Below are positions 35,663 through 46,731 of a stretch of DNA of 64,000 bases, in pieces; the first letter of the stretch is position 1; each line of letters opens with the position of its first letter. The notes beneath the pieces were generated by a model that was given only the letters and a program-made list of their open reading frames with translations, had not been told where the DNA came from and ran no database searches. Origin of the DNA: Catenovulum adriaticum. Lineage in GTDB: Bacteria; Pseudomonadota; Gammaproteobacteria; Enterobacterales; Alteromonadaceae. The translations under genes were made by a program, and so were the position numbers. Where the stretch lies: assembly GCF_026725475.1 (NCBI RefSeq), contig NZ_CP109965.1:2232001-2296000 (forward strand), read 5' to 3'.

Positions 35663-37120
35663 TTATTGTGTAGATACCGCCGCATCTGCTGATTTTACAT
35701 TTGCTGCCAATAACGTGCGTTTATTAGTTTGCAACATAGCTATCATCTGACTTGCCGTTTTGCTAAACGCTGCTTTTTCAGCCGGATCAATTGGTAATGC
35801 TTTTGGCAAGCTCACAGTTTTAGGATTACGGTGTACCCCATTAACTAAAAATTCATAATGCAAATGTGGGCCTGTTACACGGCCTGTTGCACCAACGGTA
35901 CCAATTTTTTGATTTTGTTTAATCCGCTGACCAGTTTTAACTAAACGTTTATTCAAATGCAGGTATTTAGTTACATAGGTTTTGCCATGCTCAATAAATA
36001 CATAGTTACCATTTAAACGACTATAACCTGATTTAATAACTCGACCGTCACCCGCAGATACAACGGGTGTACCTGTTCGTGCCGCATAGTCAATACCACG
36101 ATGTGGCGAGACACGTCCGGTCACAGGATGCAAACGTCTTGGATTAAAACTTGAACTAATATATTTAAAGTTAACAGGCGCGCGTAAAAAAGCTTTACGC
36201 ATACTTCGACCTTCTGGCGTATAATAAGTGCCGTCTGTATGTCTTACTGCAGAAAAATTAGCACCTTGATTAATAAACTCAGCAGCTAAAATATCACCTG
36301 TACCAACATATTCGCCTTCAACATATAACTCTTCAAACACCACGGCAAAGCTATCGCCTTTTCTAATATCCAAAGCAAAATCCACATCCCAGCCAAATAC
36401 GTTTGCCAAATTCATAATTTGTCGATTGGTTAAACCGGCATGTAAACCTGCATTCCAAAAATTAGAAGTAATTTCTGCGGCTGCAAAACTTTGTTTTACA
36501 TCTACTTGCTTTTCAATTTCTTGCGCACTAAAACCTTTATCGGTTTTGTGGATTTCAATCAAATTGGTTTTAGACAGCGGATAAACTAGCTGTACAAATT
36601 CATCATTATGATAGCCCAACTGAATCACTTGACCTGGCATTAACTTTCGAATCAAGGTTTTTGCAGCATCACCACTTTGGCTCACTTCCCAGACTGTTTT
36701 AGCAGATAAGCCATTGCGTTCAAAAATTTTCGCCAAACTATCATTGCGTAATACTTTAATATCACGCCATTTTAATTCTGGTTGCGCCTGAATTTGCGCT
36801 TGTTCAGATACATCATCAATCACTTTAACTGATTCAGCAATGGCTTGTTTGTCAGTTAAAGTTGTTTTTTTAGACGCTTGCTCTGGTTGAGCATCTTGTG
36901 TATTTTGGGATTGTTCGCTTTGTGGCGCATTCACTTGCTCTAAATCTAAATTATAACGAACACCCGGTGTTAAACGACTACTCGCAGGCTCGTTTTGACG
37001 AGATGCAGTCGCGTTTTCGGATGGAAAAAACACTGTGCCGAACAAAATAACAATAATTGAGATTATGTATACTTTATGCAAAGTAGGAAAATCACGCCAA
37101 AATCGTGCGACGACTTGCAT
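35663..37120 (-). CDS. mepM: Peptidoglycan DD-endopeptidase, M23 family (MepM/YebA-like)
   Basis: Periplasmic murein hydrolase likely to cut D-Ala-mDAP cross-links during wall growth. 485 aa from the ATG at 37120, nine nt from GAGGGGG; an upstream TTG overlaps that site. N-terminal membrane anchor (about 13-32), a Gln/Ser-rich linker, an OapA/LysM-like domain (about 120-185), then the M23 domain with zinc motif HRGID and HLHYEF. The anmK-mepM-tyrS order is conserved in relatives. Confidence 0.9.
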   Translation of the reverse strand: MQVVARFWRDFPTLHKVYIISIIVILFGTVFFPSENATASRQNEPASSRLTPGVRYNLDLEQVNAPQSEQSQNTQDAQPEQASKKTTLTDKQAIAESVKVIDDVSEQAQIQAQPELKWRDIKVLRNDSLAKIFERNGLSAKTVWEVSQSGDAAKTLIRKLMPGQVIQLGYHNDEFVQLVYPLSKTNLIEIHKTDKGFSAQEIEKQVDVKQSFAAAEITSNFWNAGLHAGLTNRQIMNLANVFGWDVDFALDIRKGDSFAVVFEELYVEGEYVGTGDILAAEFINQGANFSAVRHTDGTYYTPEGRSMRKAFLRAPVNFKYISSSFNPRRLHPVTGRVSPHRGIDYAARTGTPVVSAGDGRVIKSGYSRLNGNYVFIEHGKTYVTKYLHLNKRLVKTGQRIKQNQKIGTVGATGRVTGPHLHYEFLVNGVHRNPKTVSLPKALPIDPAEKAAFSKTASQMIAMLQTNKRTLLAANVKSADAAVSTQ

Positions 37121-37579
37121 TATTAAAAACCCCCTCAAAAAAATTCGCCCTCAGAATATACTGATTTTGCTTTATTTGCTAGTTTAGAAGCCAAAATGAT
37201 TAAAAAACAACCAGACTTTTTAAGGTTTTGTACACTCAAAATTACTCTTATAATAAAAAGCACCAGTTAAAGACAAAAATCAGTTTATATCTGTCACCTC
37301 AAGTCTGTTGGTTAAACACCGATACTAGCTTGGCTTGCGCTAAAAATTGATTTTTCACCAAACGTTTGAAAAATTAATTAATAAACTCGGCTAGAGCTTT
37401 AAATTAAGCTTATTGCGCTATAGAATGACTCATTTTGGCACGTATATATTAATTGGTATACGAGCCAGCTTAAAATATGAGTCTACTGTTACCGCGTTTA
37501 TCACCATAACCATAGCTTTCATCTGACTCTAACTTAGGCTCAATTGTTCCGTATATATTAAATTAAAATAGGTAAAAGC
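37121..37579. other. Divergent intergenic region mepM/tyrS
   Basis: 459 bp, A+T rich, must contain promoters for both flanking genes. I see no hairpin, repeat or T-box-like element that I can support. Confidence 0.5.
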
Positions 37580-38776
37580 ATGACTGATGTGCAGGCAGCG
37601 CTCGCAGAACTAAAACGTGGCGCAGAAGAAATACTCGTTGAAGACGAACTATTAGAAAAGCTTAAATTGGGTCGTCCACTTAAAATCAAAGCTGGCTTTG
37701 ATCCAACCGCACCTGATTTACATTTAGGCCACACGGTTTTAATCAATAAAATGCGGGCATTTCAGCAGTTAGGTCACGAAGTTATCTTTTTGATTGGCGA
37801 TTTCACAGGCTCTATTGGTGATCCGACGGGTAAAAATGTAACTCGCAAGCCGTTAACAAAAGAGCAAGTACTGGCAAACGCTGAAACCTATAAAAATCAG
37901 GTTTTTAAAATTCTTGATCCAGAAAAAACACGTGTCGTCTTTAATTCTGAGTGGATGGATAAATTGGGCGCGGCAGGCATGATAAAATTAGCCGCTAACC
38001 AAACCGTTGCACGTATGCTTGAGCGTGATGATTTTAAAAAGCGTTACAATAGCAGCCAGCCTATCGCGATTCACGAATTTTTATATCCTCTGGTTCAAGG
38101 TTGGGATTCTGTTGCTTTAGAGTCAGACATAGAGTTAGGCGGTACCGACCAAAGATTTAACTTGTTAATGGGTCGAGAGTTACAAAAAATAGAAGGTCAA
38201 AAACCGCAAACCGTGCTTATGATGCCATTGTTAGAAGGCTTAGACGGTGTGCAAAAAATGTCAAAGTCGTTAAACAACTACATCGGCATCACGGATAGCC
38301 CAAATGATATGTTTGGTAAAGTGATGTCAATATCAGATGAATTAATGTGGCGTTACTTTGATTTATTAAGCTTTAGACCACTTGAAGAAATAGCCGAGCT
38401 AAAACAAGCTGTTGAAAATGGTCAAAATCCGCGTGATGTGAAAATTGAATTAGCAAAAGAGTTAATTGCCCGTTTTAACGATGATGAAGCCGCTGAAAAA
38501 GCGCACCAAGACTTTATTCAACGATTTCAAAAAAATGCTATCCCGACCGATTTAGAAACTGTAACTATTACCACAGGTGAAGCAACAGGCATTGCCAGCT
38601 TTCTTAAAGAAGCCAAACTCGTTAGCAGCACCAGTGAAGCCATGCGTATGATTAAACAAGGCGCAGTTAAGATTGATGGTGAAAAAGTCAGCGACAGCAA
38701 ACAACTTATCGAATTAGGCTCTACAGCTGTATACCAAGTTGGTAAACGTAAGTTTGCGAAAATTAATTTAGCTTAA
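37580..38776 (+). CDS. tyrS: Tyrosyl-tRNA synthetase
   Basis: Class I synthetase charging tRNA-Tyr. 398 aa, the TyrZ/TyrS2-type length. HLGH (HIGH motif) at residues 48-51, KMSKS at about 231-235, and a C-terminal S4 RNA-binding domain (about 335-398; [18 protein letters not shown]). AGGT lies 7 nt before the ATG. It has its own strong terminator. Confidence 0.97.
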   Translation: MTDVQAALAELKRGAEEILVEDELLEKLKLGRPLKIKAGFDPTAPDLHLGHTVLINKMRAFQQLGHEVIFLIGDFTGSIGDPTGKNVTRKPLTKEQVLANAETYKNQVFKILDPEKTRVVFNSEWMDKLGAAGMIKLAANQTVARMLERDDFKKRYNSSQPIAIHEFLYPLVQGWDSVALESDIELGGTDQRFNLLMGRELQKIEGQKPQTVLMMPLLEGLDGVQKMSKSLNNYIGITDSPNDMFGKVMSISDELMWRYFDLLSFRPLEEIAELKQAVENGQNPRDVKIELAKELIARFNDDEAAEKAHQDFIQRFQKNAIPTDLETVTITTGEATGIASFLKEAKLVSSTSEAMRMIKQGAVKIDGEKVSDSKQLIELGSTAVYQVGKRKFAKINLA

Positions 38777-38813
38777 TTGCAAACCGAATTCGCTAAACTG
38801 AAAGTAGAATTTT

Positions 38814-38864
38814 AAATTAGCGGCTGAAAACTTATTTCAGTCGCTCAGTCGCTAATTTTTTTTG
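38814..38864 (+). terminator. Terminator of tyrS
   Basis: An outer AAATTAGCG/CGCTAATTT stem with an inner CTGAAA/TTTCAG helix and an asymmetric loop, followed by eight T. The following bases to 39158 show no gene and should carry the promoter of the TonB receptor. Confidence 0.8.
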
Positions 38865-39158
38865 TTTTCACATGCCATATTTTCAACATACGATACGTTT
38901 CTCAAATTTAACGCTTTAAAGTTCAAATATTCCAGGTACTTAGAACCCTACTCCGTAATAAAAAGACTCAATATAATGTAAGCGTACGCCACTCTATTGT
39001 GTAATAAAGCTGTATTTTCTGACTGAAACTTTCTCTCTTCCCAAAATTAAAATGCAACATTTTTGAAACCTTTATTTGACTGACCCGCATCCTCTCCTAT
39101 TCTTATCGTAAATAATATAAAAACATACCACACTCTCACTGTACAAAAAGGTTATAGC

Positions 39159-41543
39159 ATGAAAATACATAAACTAACGCTTGCCGTTGCGGCAGCTTGT
39201 ACCTTGTCACCCAGTTTTACGATCGCTCAAGAAACCGATTCACAAACAAATAAAAAAGAAATAGAAACCATCATCGTCAGTTCAACTAAACGCAGTACCA
39301 CACTGCAAGAAATTCCATTTTCTGTTAATGCACAAACCTCTGCTGATATAGAACGCTCTGGTTCAAACAACTTAGAAGATGTCTCTCGTAATATTGCCGG
39401 ACTCTCCATTCAAAATTTAGGGCCTGGTCAAAGCCAGGTCGCTATTCGTGGTGTTTCTGCTGGGCAAATCGTGCGTGACCAACCCGGCGTAAAAGAACAA
39501 GTGGGCATTTATCTAGATGAAAGTGTTATTTCATTATCACTTTTCACCCCAGATATTGACCTTTATGACTTAAACCGAATTGAAACCTTAAGAGGACCAC
39601 AAGGCACATTATTTGGCTCGGGTTCAATTGGTGGTACGGTTAGGTACATAACCAATCAGCCTCAGTTAAGTTCGTTTGAGGGCTCACTAGAACTGAACGC
39701 ACACAGTGTTACCGATGGTGGATTGGGCGGGCATGTAAAAGGCATGGTAAACGCCCCTTTGTCTGATACTGCCGCTATTCGGGGTGTATTTTATACCACA
39801 GAATATGCAGGTTTTATTGATGCGTTAGGCGAAAATAATAGCCGAAAAGAAGATATAAATGATGGCTCTCGAACTGGCGGACGAGTCGCTATAAAATGGC
39901 AACCAACCGACAACATCAGTATTACCCCACGGCTTGTTTTTCAAAAGCTGAGTGTGAATGGGTTTAACCGCGATGAAATTTATAACCTATTCGCCAACCC
40001 TTTTACAACCGAGCGGCCCGCAATTAAACTCAAAGAGCGTGAACAATATTTATTATTAGATGAAGGTTTTGAAGACGAAACCCTAATTGCTGATATTACC
40101 AGTGAATGGAATGCGGATTTTGCCGATGTTACTTTTGTTTATAGTTATACTGACCGTGATATTTTAGTCAGCCGTGATGTCAGTGCACTTTCTGGCAGTG
40201 TTAGTTTAGATTTAGGGCTTGCAGATGCGGCAGTTAAACTACCTTCTAATTTACGCGATAGCACAAAAGTAAAACAAGATACCTACGAGCTACGTTTTGC
40301 CTCTAACAAAGATAGTCAGTTTGAATGGTTAGTGGGTGGGTTTTATTCTGATACGCAGCGTAACTATTCACAACGATTGCCTACCCCTGGCTATGACCAA
40401 TTTACCGATGCGGCTTTAGGTGATGGCACGGCAGAAAGTGTTTCTAATGGCTTTGAGGCCGACTCACCATACAATGCAAGGCTCCCTTACGATTTGTCTC
40501 AATTATCGATTTTTGGTGAAGCCAGTTATCAAGCAAGCGACAAATTAAAAGTGACTTTTGGCTCGCGATATTATGATTATGAAGAAACACGTAGCTTTAA
40601 AACAGGCGGCTTATTTTCAAATAGCGATGAACAAACAGACTCGACAGCTTCAGATGGATTTAATTCAAGAATCATCGCCAGTTACCAAATTGATCAGCAA
40701 ATCAGTCTAAATGCTCAAGTATCTCAAGGATTTAGATTAGGTGGCGTAAATGATCCGCTCAACGAAACTTTATGTAATGAGCAAGACTCCGCTGTATTTG
40801 GTGGATTTCAGGATTACGATGATGAAAAACTCACTAACTATGAAGTAGGTTTTAAAGCTAAAAAATCATTTTGGACAGCGAATGTTGCCTTGTTTCATAC
40901 CCAAATTGATGGCTTGCAGGTTACTTTAGACGCAGGTTCTTGTTCATCTAGGATCTCATTTAATGTGCCCGACTCGCATACCACTGGGGTTGAATTTGAA
41001 TTTGAATCTCAAGCAACCGATTACTTAAATTTAAGTCTTGCTGGTAGCTATATTAGCGCAGAGTTTGACTCAACGATTTTAGATTCCAATGGTGAGGTTA
41101 TAGGAGGCGTTAAAAAAGGCAATCGTTTAGCTTCTGTACCTGAATTACAACTCGCATTTGCTGGCACTTACGATTTACCAACCAGTTTATTTGGCTCAGA
41201 TGCAACTTACCTGAATGCATCGCTGCAATATGTTGGCGACCGTATTACTCAACCAAGTGATCAAGTGGCCGGCGCTGGCGTATTTAGTTTAGGGGTACCT
41301 TATGCAGGCGCAAGTGGTAATGAAGAGACAGAAGTGGATTTAACCTTAGATGCTTACCAAACCCTAAATATAAATGCAGGTTTTTTATATGATGATTGGG
41401 ATGTATTAGTTTATATTAATAATATAACGGATGAAAATACTAAGCTTTCATTTGATCGCGAACGAGGTGGTCGCGCCAGATTAGCCTACCGTGTTGGTCA
41501 GCCCAGAACCATAGGCATAACGCTCAGAAAATCATTTTACTAG
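39159..41543 (+). CDS. TonB-dependent outer membrane receptor
   Basis: 794 aa. Signal peptide to about residue 23 (cut near TIAQ). Plug domain about 40-160 (LQEIPFSVNAQTSADIERSG, then LRGPQGTLFGSGSIGGTVRY, the plug signature), then a 22-strand-type barrel ending in Phe-Tyr, the usual outer-membrane C terminus (RTIGITLRKSFY). This plug type is common in Alteromonadales and Sphingomonadales receptors for carbohydrates and other organics; no ligand can be read from sequence. No transporter or enzyme partner is adjacent on the same strand. Confidence 0.92.
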   Translation: MKIHKLTLAVAAACTLSPSFTIAQETDSQTNKKEIETIIVSSTKRSTTLQEIPFSVNAQTSADIERSGSNNLEDVSRNIAGLSIQNLGPGQSQVAIRGVSAGQIVRDQPGVKEQVGIYLDESVISLSLFTPDIDLYDLNRIETLRGPQGTLFGSGSIGGTVRYITNQPQLSSFEGSLELNAHSVTDGGLGGHVKGMVNAPLSDTAAIRGVFYTTEYAGFIDALGENNSRKEDINDGSRTGGRVAIKWQPTDNISITPRLVFQKLSVNGFNRDEIYNLFANPFTTERPAIKLKEREQYLLLDEGFEDETLIADITSEWNADFADVTFVYSYTDRDILVSRDVSALSGSVSLDLGLADAAVKLPSNLRDSTKVKQDTYELRFASNKDSQFEWLVGGFYSDTQRNYSQRLPTPGYDQFTDAALGDGTAESVSNGFEADSPYNARLPYDLSQLSIFGEASYQASDKLKVTFGSRYYDYEETRSFKTGGLFSNSDEQTDSTASDGFNSRIIASYQIDQQISLNAQVSQGFRLGGVNDPLNETLCNEQDSAVFGGFQDYDDEKLTNYEVGFKAKKSFWTANVALFHTQIDGLQVTLDAGSCSSRISFNVPDSHTTGVEFEFESQATDYLNLSLAGSYISAEFDSTILDSNGEVIGGVKKGNRLASVPELQLAFAGTYDLPTSLFGSDATYLNASLQYVGDRITQPSDQVAGAGVFSLGVPYAGASGNEETEVDLTLDAYQTLNINAGFLYDDWDVLVYINNITDENTKLSFDRERGGRARLAYRVGQPRTIGITLRKSFY

Positions 41544-41560
41544 TTGCTCCCACTCAACTA

Positions 41561-41591
41561 AAAAGCCAAGGTATAAAAACCTTGGTTTTTT
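41561..41591. terminator. Terminator after the TonB receptor
   Basis: CCAAGG/CCTTGG with an 8-nt loop and flanking A and T runs; serves the receptor gene and may also face the convergent nitrate operon, whose stop is 200 bp away. Confidence 0.8.
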
Positions 41592-41789
41592 AATTTTATC
41601 TGCCAACACTCTACTGTTAACTTGCTCATTCAAATTTAAGAGCTGGTTTAAGTTAACCTCAACTCGGGTTAAGGTGTATTCTAACTAATTGAATTATTAA
41701 CCTTATAGCTCTGCATGGTTTCTTACGAGATTTTAACGCAGTTTCCGTGAAAAGGCCGTTTGAAATATATTCATTAAACTGGGTTGAGG

Positions 41790-43229
41790 TTAAGTTACTT
41801 CAATTGCCAGTTTTGCCATTTCTGAATCGATCACATTTTGAACCATATTGACACACGTGCCACAACTACTGCTGGCTTTAGTTTTAGCTTTGATCTCATC
41901 GACTGTTTCACATCCTCCACCAATAGCTTCTACAATTGAGCCTTTTGTTACCATGTTACATAAACAAACAAAAGCTTCATCTGCCATTTTATCTGCAGGG
42001 TTTTCTGGTTCACCTTGCAAACTAGGGACGATAAGCTCAGCTGGGTTAGCGGGAATTTCCAAGCCTTGTAAACAATACTGTAGCAAAGTGTCGTATTCAG
42101 CTGCATCACCAATTAAAACTGCGCCAATTAATTTATCTGCTGTTTCATTGGTGACTATTTTTTTATAAACCCCTGTTTGTGGGTTTTCATAGCAAAAGGT
42201 TTGGGCATTAGGTGTACGAGCGTGGGCATCGCCAATAGATCCAACATCAACCCCCATTAATTTAAGTTTAGTGCTCATATCTGCACCTTTAAACTGCATA
42301 GGTTTAGTTAAAATGTCAGCGCATGCAACACGGGCCATAGTGTATCCTGGCGATACTAATCCAAAAATACGCTGTTGCCACAATGCACACTCCCCTATCG
42401 CATAAATATTGGGATCAGAGGTTTGGCACTGGTCATTAATGATAATTCCGCCCCGTTCGCCAATCTCAAGTTCAAACATTCTGGCTAATGTATCTTGCGG
42501 CCGGATACCCGCAGAAAACAAAACTAAATCCGTTTCAATCGCACTCCCATCTGAAAATTCTAACTTATGCAGGCATTGCTCACCATCGGTAATTAAACTG
42601 GTCGCTTTTTGGGTATGAACTTGTACGCCTAAATTTTCAATTTTGTTTTTAAGCTGGCGTCCACCACCAATATCAATTTGGGTGGGCATTAATTGAGGTG
42701 CAAACTCAACGACATGTGTTTTTAAACCTAACTGTTTTAGTGCATTTGCTGCCTCTAAACCGAGCAAGCCACCTCCAATAACTAAACCGACTTTACTTTG
42801 ACTAGCAGCTGCTTGAATTTGTTCTAAATCTTCAATGGTGCGATATACAAAACAGTTTTTTCTGTCTTTACCGGCAATCGGCGGAACGAAAGGGAAAGAG
42901 CCAGTTGCGAGTACTAGCTTGTCATACGCAAAGGTATGGCCTTGAACCGTGGTGACCGACTGGCTGGCTTTATCGATTCGATCGACTTGACTGTTTAAGT
43001 GAAATTTAATCCCTAGAGATTGATAGTAAGTATCTGAAGTTAAAGCTAAATCTTGTGCTGTTTTACCAGCAAAAAATTCAGAAAGATGCACTCTGTCATA
43101 CGCTAGTCTAGGTTCTTGAGCCAGCACAGTTATTTCAACATTCTGCTGAGCTTGGGCAGCTAATTGATCTACAAAATAATGACCTACCATGCCATTCCCA
43201 ATAACCACAATTTTTTGTTTAGTAGACAA
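41790..43229 (-). CDS. NAD(P)H/FAD-dependent reductase with BFD-type iron-sulfur domain (NasC-like)
   Basis: About 479 aa. N-terminal FAD and NAD Rossmann motifs (VVIGNGMVGHYF; VGLVIGGGLLGLEAANAL) as in NirB, ending in a BFD-type [2Fe-2S] domain (CLC...SSCGTC). It lacks the sulfite/nitrite reductase and sirohaem domains of full NirB (about 850 aa). This matches the electron-transfer subunit of assimilatory nitrate reductase (Klebsiella NasC, about 457 aa). The TTG at 43229, six nt from AGGAG, is preferred; the GTG at 43244 overlaps that site. Last gene after a nitrate transporter. Confidence 0.8.
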   Translation of the reverse strand: MSTKQKIVVIGNGMVGHYFVDQLAAQAQQNVEITVLAQEPRLAYDRVHLSEFFAGKTAQDLALTSDTYYQSLGIKFHLNSQVDRIDKASQSVTTVQGHTFAYDKLVLATGSFPFVPPIAGKDRKNCFVYRTIEDLEQIQAAASQSKVGLVIGGGLLGLEAANALKQLGLKTHVVEFAPQLMPTQIDIGGGRQLKNKIENLGVQVHTQKATSLITDGEQCLHKLEFSDGSAIETDLVLFSAGIRPQDTLARMFELEIGERGGIIINDQCQTSDPNIYAIGECALWQQRIFGLVSPGYTMARVACADILTKPMQFKGADMSTKLKLMGVDVGSIGDAHARTPNAQTFCYENPQTGVYKKIVTNETADKLIGAVLIGDAAEYDTLLQYCLQGLEIPANPAELIVPSLQGEPENPADKMADEAFVCLCNMVTKGSIVEAIGGGCETVDEIKAKTKASSSCGTCVNMVQNVIDSEMAKLAIEVT

Positions 43230-43329
43230 AATATTCTCCTGCACCTTTGCATTTGTCGGCTAAAGACCCGCTACAGGTAACTGGCCTTTAATAAATCAAC
43301 AACGATAATATACAAAAGTAAAGCAAGCT

Positions 43330-44187
43330 CTATGCCACCTGATTTTTTCCTTTTGGATTAGTCTTTTTATGTTGAGTTGATACTGGTTCAATTTTGCGTT
43401 GTTTTTCGTATAAAAATTTCAGAACCTGATGACGATAATGATTGTATTCTGGCTGGTCAGCCAGTGCTAATCTGTCTCGGGGCCTCGCTAAATCAACAGA
43501 TAACACTTCGCCAACAGTCGCTGATGGGCCATTTGTCATCATCACAATACGGTCTGATAACAATACAGCTTCGTCAACATCATGCGTAATCATAATCACC
43601 GTATTACCTAAATCGGCGTGAATCTGCATTAACGAATCTTGTAAATGTGCACGAGTTAATGCATCGAGTGCACCAAAAGGTTCATCCATTAATAAAACTT
43701 TAGGTTGCATTGCGAGCGCCCTTGCAATGCCAACACGTTGCTTCATACCACCTGAAATTTCATCCGGTCTTTTATCTGCCGCATGTGTCATATGAACAAG
43801 TGCTAAATTATGATTAATCCACTCTTTCATTTGTGCTTTACTCATTTTGCCTTTAAAAACTTGCTTAACCGCCAATTCGATATTTTGATAAGCCGTTAAC
43901 CAAGGCAATAATGAATGATTTTGAAATACGACCGCTCTTTCAGGTCCAGGTTGATTAACTTCTTTATTGTCTAATAAAACACCGCCATTTGTTGCTTGAT
44001 ATAAGCCTGCAACTATATTAAGTACCGTTGATTTACCACAGCCAGAGTGGCCAATTAAAGAGATAAACTCTCCTTTTTCAATTTTTAAATTAACGTCTTT
44101 TAAGGCGCAAAAAGGCCCTTTAGGCGTTGGAAATTCAATTCCAACTTGGGTAAATTCTAAATGTTTTGAGTGATTGCCTGAATTCAT
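43330..44187 (-). CDS. Nitrate/nitrite ABC transporter ATP-binding protein
   Basis: 285 aa. Walker A GHSGCGKST, signature ISGGMKQRVGIARAL, Walker B VLLMDEPFGALDA, H-loop ITHDVDEAVLLSDRI. NrtD/NasD family (nitrate, sulfonate, taurine importers), nearest to the single-domain nitrate type. The start is the ATG at 44187, nine nt from AAGGA; the upstream ATG touches that site. Middle of the operon substrate-binding protein, permease, ATPase, reductase. Confidence 0.88.
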   Translation of the reverse strand: MNSGNHSKHLEFTQVGIEFPTPKGPFCALKDVNLKIEKGEFISLIGHSGCGKSTVLNIVAGLYQATNGGVLLDNKEVNQPGPERAVVFQNHSLLPWLTAYQNIELAVKQVFKGKMSKAQMKEWINHNLALVHMTHAADKRPDEISGGMKQRVGIARALAMQPKVLLMDEPFGALDALTRAHLQDSLMQIHADLGNTVIMITHDVDEAVLLSDRIVMMTNGPSATVGEVLSVDLARPRDRLALADQPEYNHYRHQVLKFLYEKQRKIEPVSTQHKKTNPKGKNQVA

Positions 44188-44229
44188 TTTTATCATTCCT
44201 TACATAATTGGGGTTAGTTTGACTAGCGA

Positions 44230-45225
44230 CTAGCGTAGCGCAACAGATTTATCCCAGCTGACATGGCGCTGAATGGCTAACATAATCCTGTCTAGAGCAA
44301 AGCCAATCATCCCAATCACCAGCACAGCAACCATAATTCGAGCTAATGATTCTGAACTGCCATTTTGAAACTCATCCCAAACAAATTTACCTAAACCTGG
44401 ATTTTGAGCTAACATTTCTGCGGCAATTAATACCATCCAGCCAATCCCTAATGACAAACGTAAACCAGTGAAAATCATAGGGATAGATGAAGGTAAAACA
44501 ATTTTGATAATATGAGTCCACTTATTTAACGTTAATACTCGACTCACGTTGACTAGGTCTTGATTAATGCCAGATACCCCAACGGCTGTATTAACCAAAG
44601 TGGGCCATAAACAGCATAAACTAACGGTCAGCGCTGAAGTTAAAAAAGATTTAGAAAAAAGTGGATCATCGGTTACGTACAAAGCACTGACCACCATTGT
44701 AACCAGCGGTAACCAAGCTAATGGAGATACAGGCTTAAATAATTGAATTAAAGGGTTGATTGCCGCATAAGCATTTTGGCTCAGCCCACATAAAACACCC
44801 AGCGGTACTGCAATGAGCGATGCAATCAAAAAGCCCACCATTACGGTATATAGACTCGTCCATATTTGGTCTAAAAAGGTCGACTTACCCGTATAATCGC
44901 GAATTTTGGCATCATAAGTTGGGTCTTGAGCTAATCTAGCTTCATTGCGCTCTTGCTGACGCTGATAAAAAGCCTCTGCTTTTTCCCGTTCAGCAAAGTG
45001 CTCATCGACTAATACAGAGCTTTGCTCCAGCACTTGGACCGGGCCGGGAAACTGCCCAAGCGATGTATCAATATTTTGTGACGCTACATGCCACAAAAAG
45101 ATAAACAAAGTCAGGCCAATAAAAGGTAATAATAATAGTTTAGATATTTTTTTTGCGGCATCTGTGTTCACTGCACTTTTAAATTCGAGCACTGTCACTT
45201 TGCCTATATCGGCTGCTTTAAGCAT
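44230..45225 (-). CDS. Nitrate/nitrite ABC transporter permease (NrtB type)
   Basis: 331 aa inner-membrane permease. First helix at about 31-48, then a charged extracytoplasmic loop (about 75-115), and the remaining helices with the binding-protein-dependent EAA region near NVSRVLTLNKWTHIIKIVLP. NrtB proteins share the long loop after helix 1. AGGAA lies 5 nt before the ATG. Confidence 0.88.
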   Translation of the reverse strand: MLKAADIGKVTVLEFKSAVNTDAAKKISKLLLLPFIGLTLFIFLWHVASQNIDTSLGQFPGPVQVLEQSSVLVDEHFAEREKAEAFYQRQQERNEARLAQDPTYDAKIRDYTGKSTFLDQIWTSLYTVMVGFLIASLIAVPLGVLCGLSQNAYAAINPLIQLFKPVSPLAWLPLVTMVVSALYVTDDPLFSKSFLTSALTVSLCCLWPTLVNTAVGVSGINQDLVNVSRVLTLNKWTHIIKIVLPSSIPMIFTGLRLSLGIGWMVLIAAEMLAQNPGLGKFVWDEFQNGSSESLARIMVAVLVIGMIGFALDRIMLAIQRHVSWDKSVALR

Positions 45226-45324
45226 ATAAATTCCTAATAATTTAACAAGATCTGATTAAGTTGATTCTGTGGCGAAACACCATTCACCACAAACTGACAG
45301 CTAAAAATGTTCACTTGCATTGAT

Positions 45325-46713
45325 TTAAGGTTGTTGACTGCCTTTAAGCCCGATTTTAAATTGTTCTAAATACGCATTAGGTTTTGAACCATCATAAACA
45401 ATGTTATCAATGAAATGTGTTTGAGCTGGTTTAAAGCCGCTTTCATTTGTAAACTCAGGAAACTCTGACGCTTTAGCTTTGCCTTCAGCAATTAAGGCCT
45501 TTGCAGCTTGTGCATAAATGTCCGGACGATACACTTTTTTAGCAATATCTTTATACCAATCATCTGATTTAGCATCAGATATTTGACCCCAACGACGCAT
45601 TTGAGTTAAATACCAGATTGCATCTGAGTAATACGGATAAGTCGCGTTGTATCGAAAGAATACATTAAAATCAGGTACATCTCGGGTATCGCCTTTTTCA
45701 TATTCAAAAGTCCCTGTCATGCTATTGGCAATGACTTCATAATCGGCACCTACATACTGACTCTTGGCTAAGATTTTAACCGCTTCAGAACGGTTCTTAT
45801 TGTTGTTTTCATCTAACCACATAGCGGCGCGGATCATAGCTTTAACGACTCGAATATGCGTATTAGGGTATTTATCAGCCCAACCTTTACTGACCCCAAA
45901 TACTTTTTCTGGGTTATTTTTCCAAATTTCGTAGTCAGTCACGACAGGCACACCTATGCCTTTAAATACAGCTTGTTGGTTCCATGGTTCACCTACGCAA
46001 TAACCATAAATAGTGCCAGCTTCCATGGTGGCAGGCATTTGTGGTGGAGGTGTTACCGATAATAATGCATCAGCTTGCAACTGACCGGTAATGTCCCCTT
46101 TGTGCGGTGCATAATAACCAGGATGAATACCACCCGCAGCTAGCCAGTATCTCAACTCATAATTGTGAGTAGATACCGGAAAAACCATGCCCATGTTAAA
46201 AGGTTTACCTTGAGCCTGATATTTTTCAACAATAGGTTTAAGCGCATCCGCCTTAATTGGGTGAACAGGTTTACCATTTTCATGCGGCACTAACGGCTTC
46301 ATTTGTTTCCAAATATCATTAGAAACTGTAATCGCGTTGCCATTTAAATCCATACTAAATGCGGTAATAATATCGGCTTTAGTGCCAAACCCAATTGTGG
46401 CTCCTAAAGGCTGACCCGCTAACATATGTGCACCATCAAGTTGGCCATCGATCACTCTGTCTAATAAGACTTTCCAGTTGGCTTGTGCTTCTAACGTGAC
46501 ATATAAACCTTCGTCTTCGAAATAACCTTTCTCATAAGCTATAGCAAGTGGCGCCATGTCGGTTAATTTGATAAAGCCAAATTTTAATTCTTCTTTTTCT
46601 GGCCAACCGACATCCGCTGCAATACTGCTGGGTGTTATCGTACTCCCCACAGCTAATGAAAGTGCAATCGACATTGATTTTAAGTTATTCATCCACTTTG
46701 ATGTAAATTTCAT
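45325..46713 (-). CDS. Nitrate/nitrite ABC transporter substrate-binding protein (NrtA/CmpA family)
   Basis: 462 aa with a signal peptide (about 1-34, cut after SIAA). [29 protein letters not shown] begins the NrtA fold; [26 protein letters not shown] and [10 protein letters not shown] are family segments. It lacks the lipobox of cyanobacterial NrtA, so it should be soluble in the periplasm. I use the ATG at 46713, seven nt from GGAG. First gene of the operon, directly behind a leader terminator. Substrate nitrate is inferred from family and the NasC-like gene. Confidence 0.87.
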   Translation of the reverse strand: MKFTSKWMNNLKSMSIALSLAVGSTITPSSIAADVGWPEKEELKFGFIKLTDMAPLAIAYEKGYFEDEGLYVTLEAQANWKVLLDRVIDGQLDGAHMLAGQPLGATIGFGTKADIITAFSMDLNGNAITVSNDIWKQMKPLVPHENGKPVHPIKADALKPIVEKYQAQGKPFNMGMVFPVSTHNYELRYWLAAGGIHPGYYAPHKGDITGQLQADALLSVTPPPQMPATMEAGTIYGYCVGEPWNQQAVFKGIGVPVVTDYEIWKNNPEKVFGVSKGWADKYPNTHIRVVKAMIRAAMWLDENNNKNRSEAVKILAKSQYVGADYEVIANSMTGTFEYEKGDTRDVPDFNVFFRYNATYPYYSDAIWYLTQMRRWGQISDAKSDDWYKDIAKKVYRPDIYAQAAKALIAEGKAKASEFPEFTNESGFKPAQTHFIDNIVYDGSKPNAYLEQFKIGLKGSQQP

Positions 46714-46731
46714 TTGTATCTCCAATTTCCC

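Noticed and set aside
37121..37579. T-box leader for tyrS
   Set aside because: No antiterminator-like UGGN sequence or terminator precedes the start codon, and T boxes are not expected in this group.
41790..43229. Frameshifted or truncated NirB
   Set aside because: The reading frame ends cleanly after a complete BFD domain and no sirohaem-domain sequence follows; the length fits NasC-type subunits.
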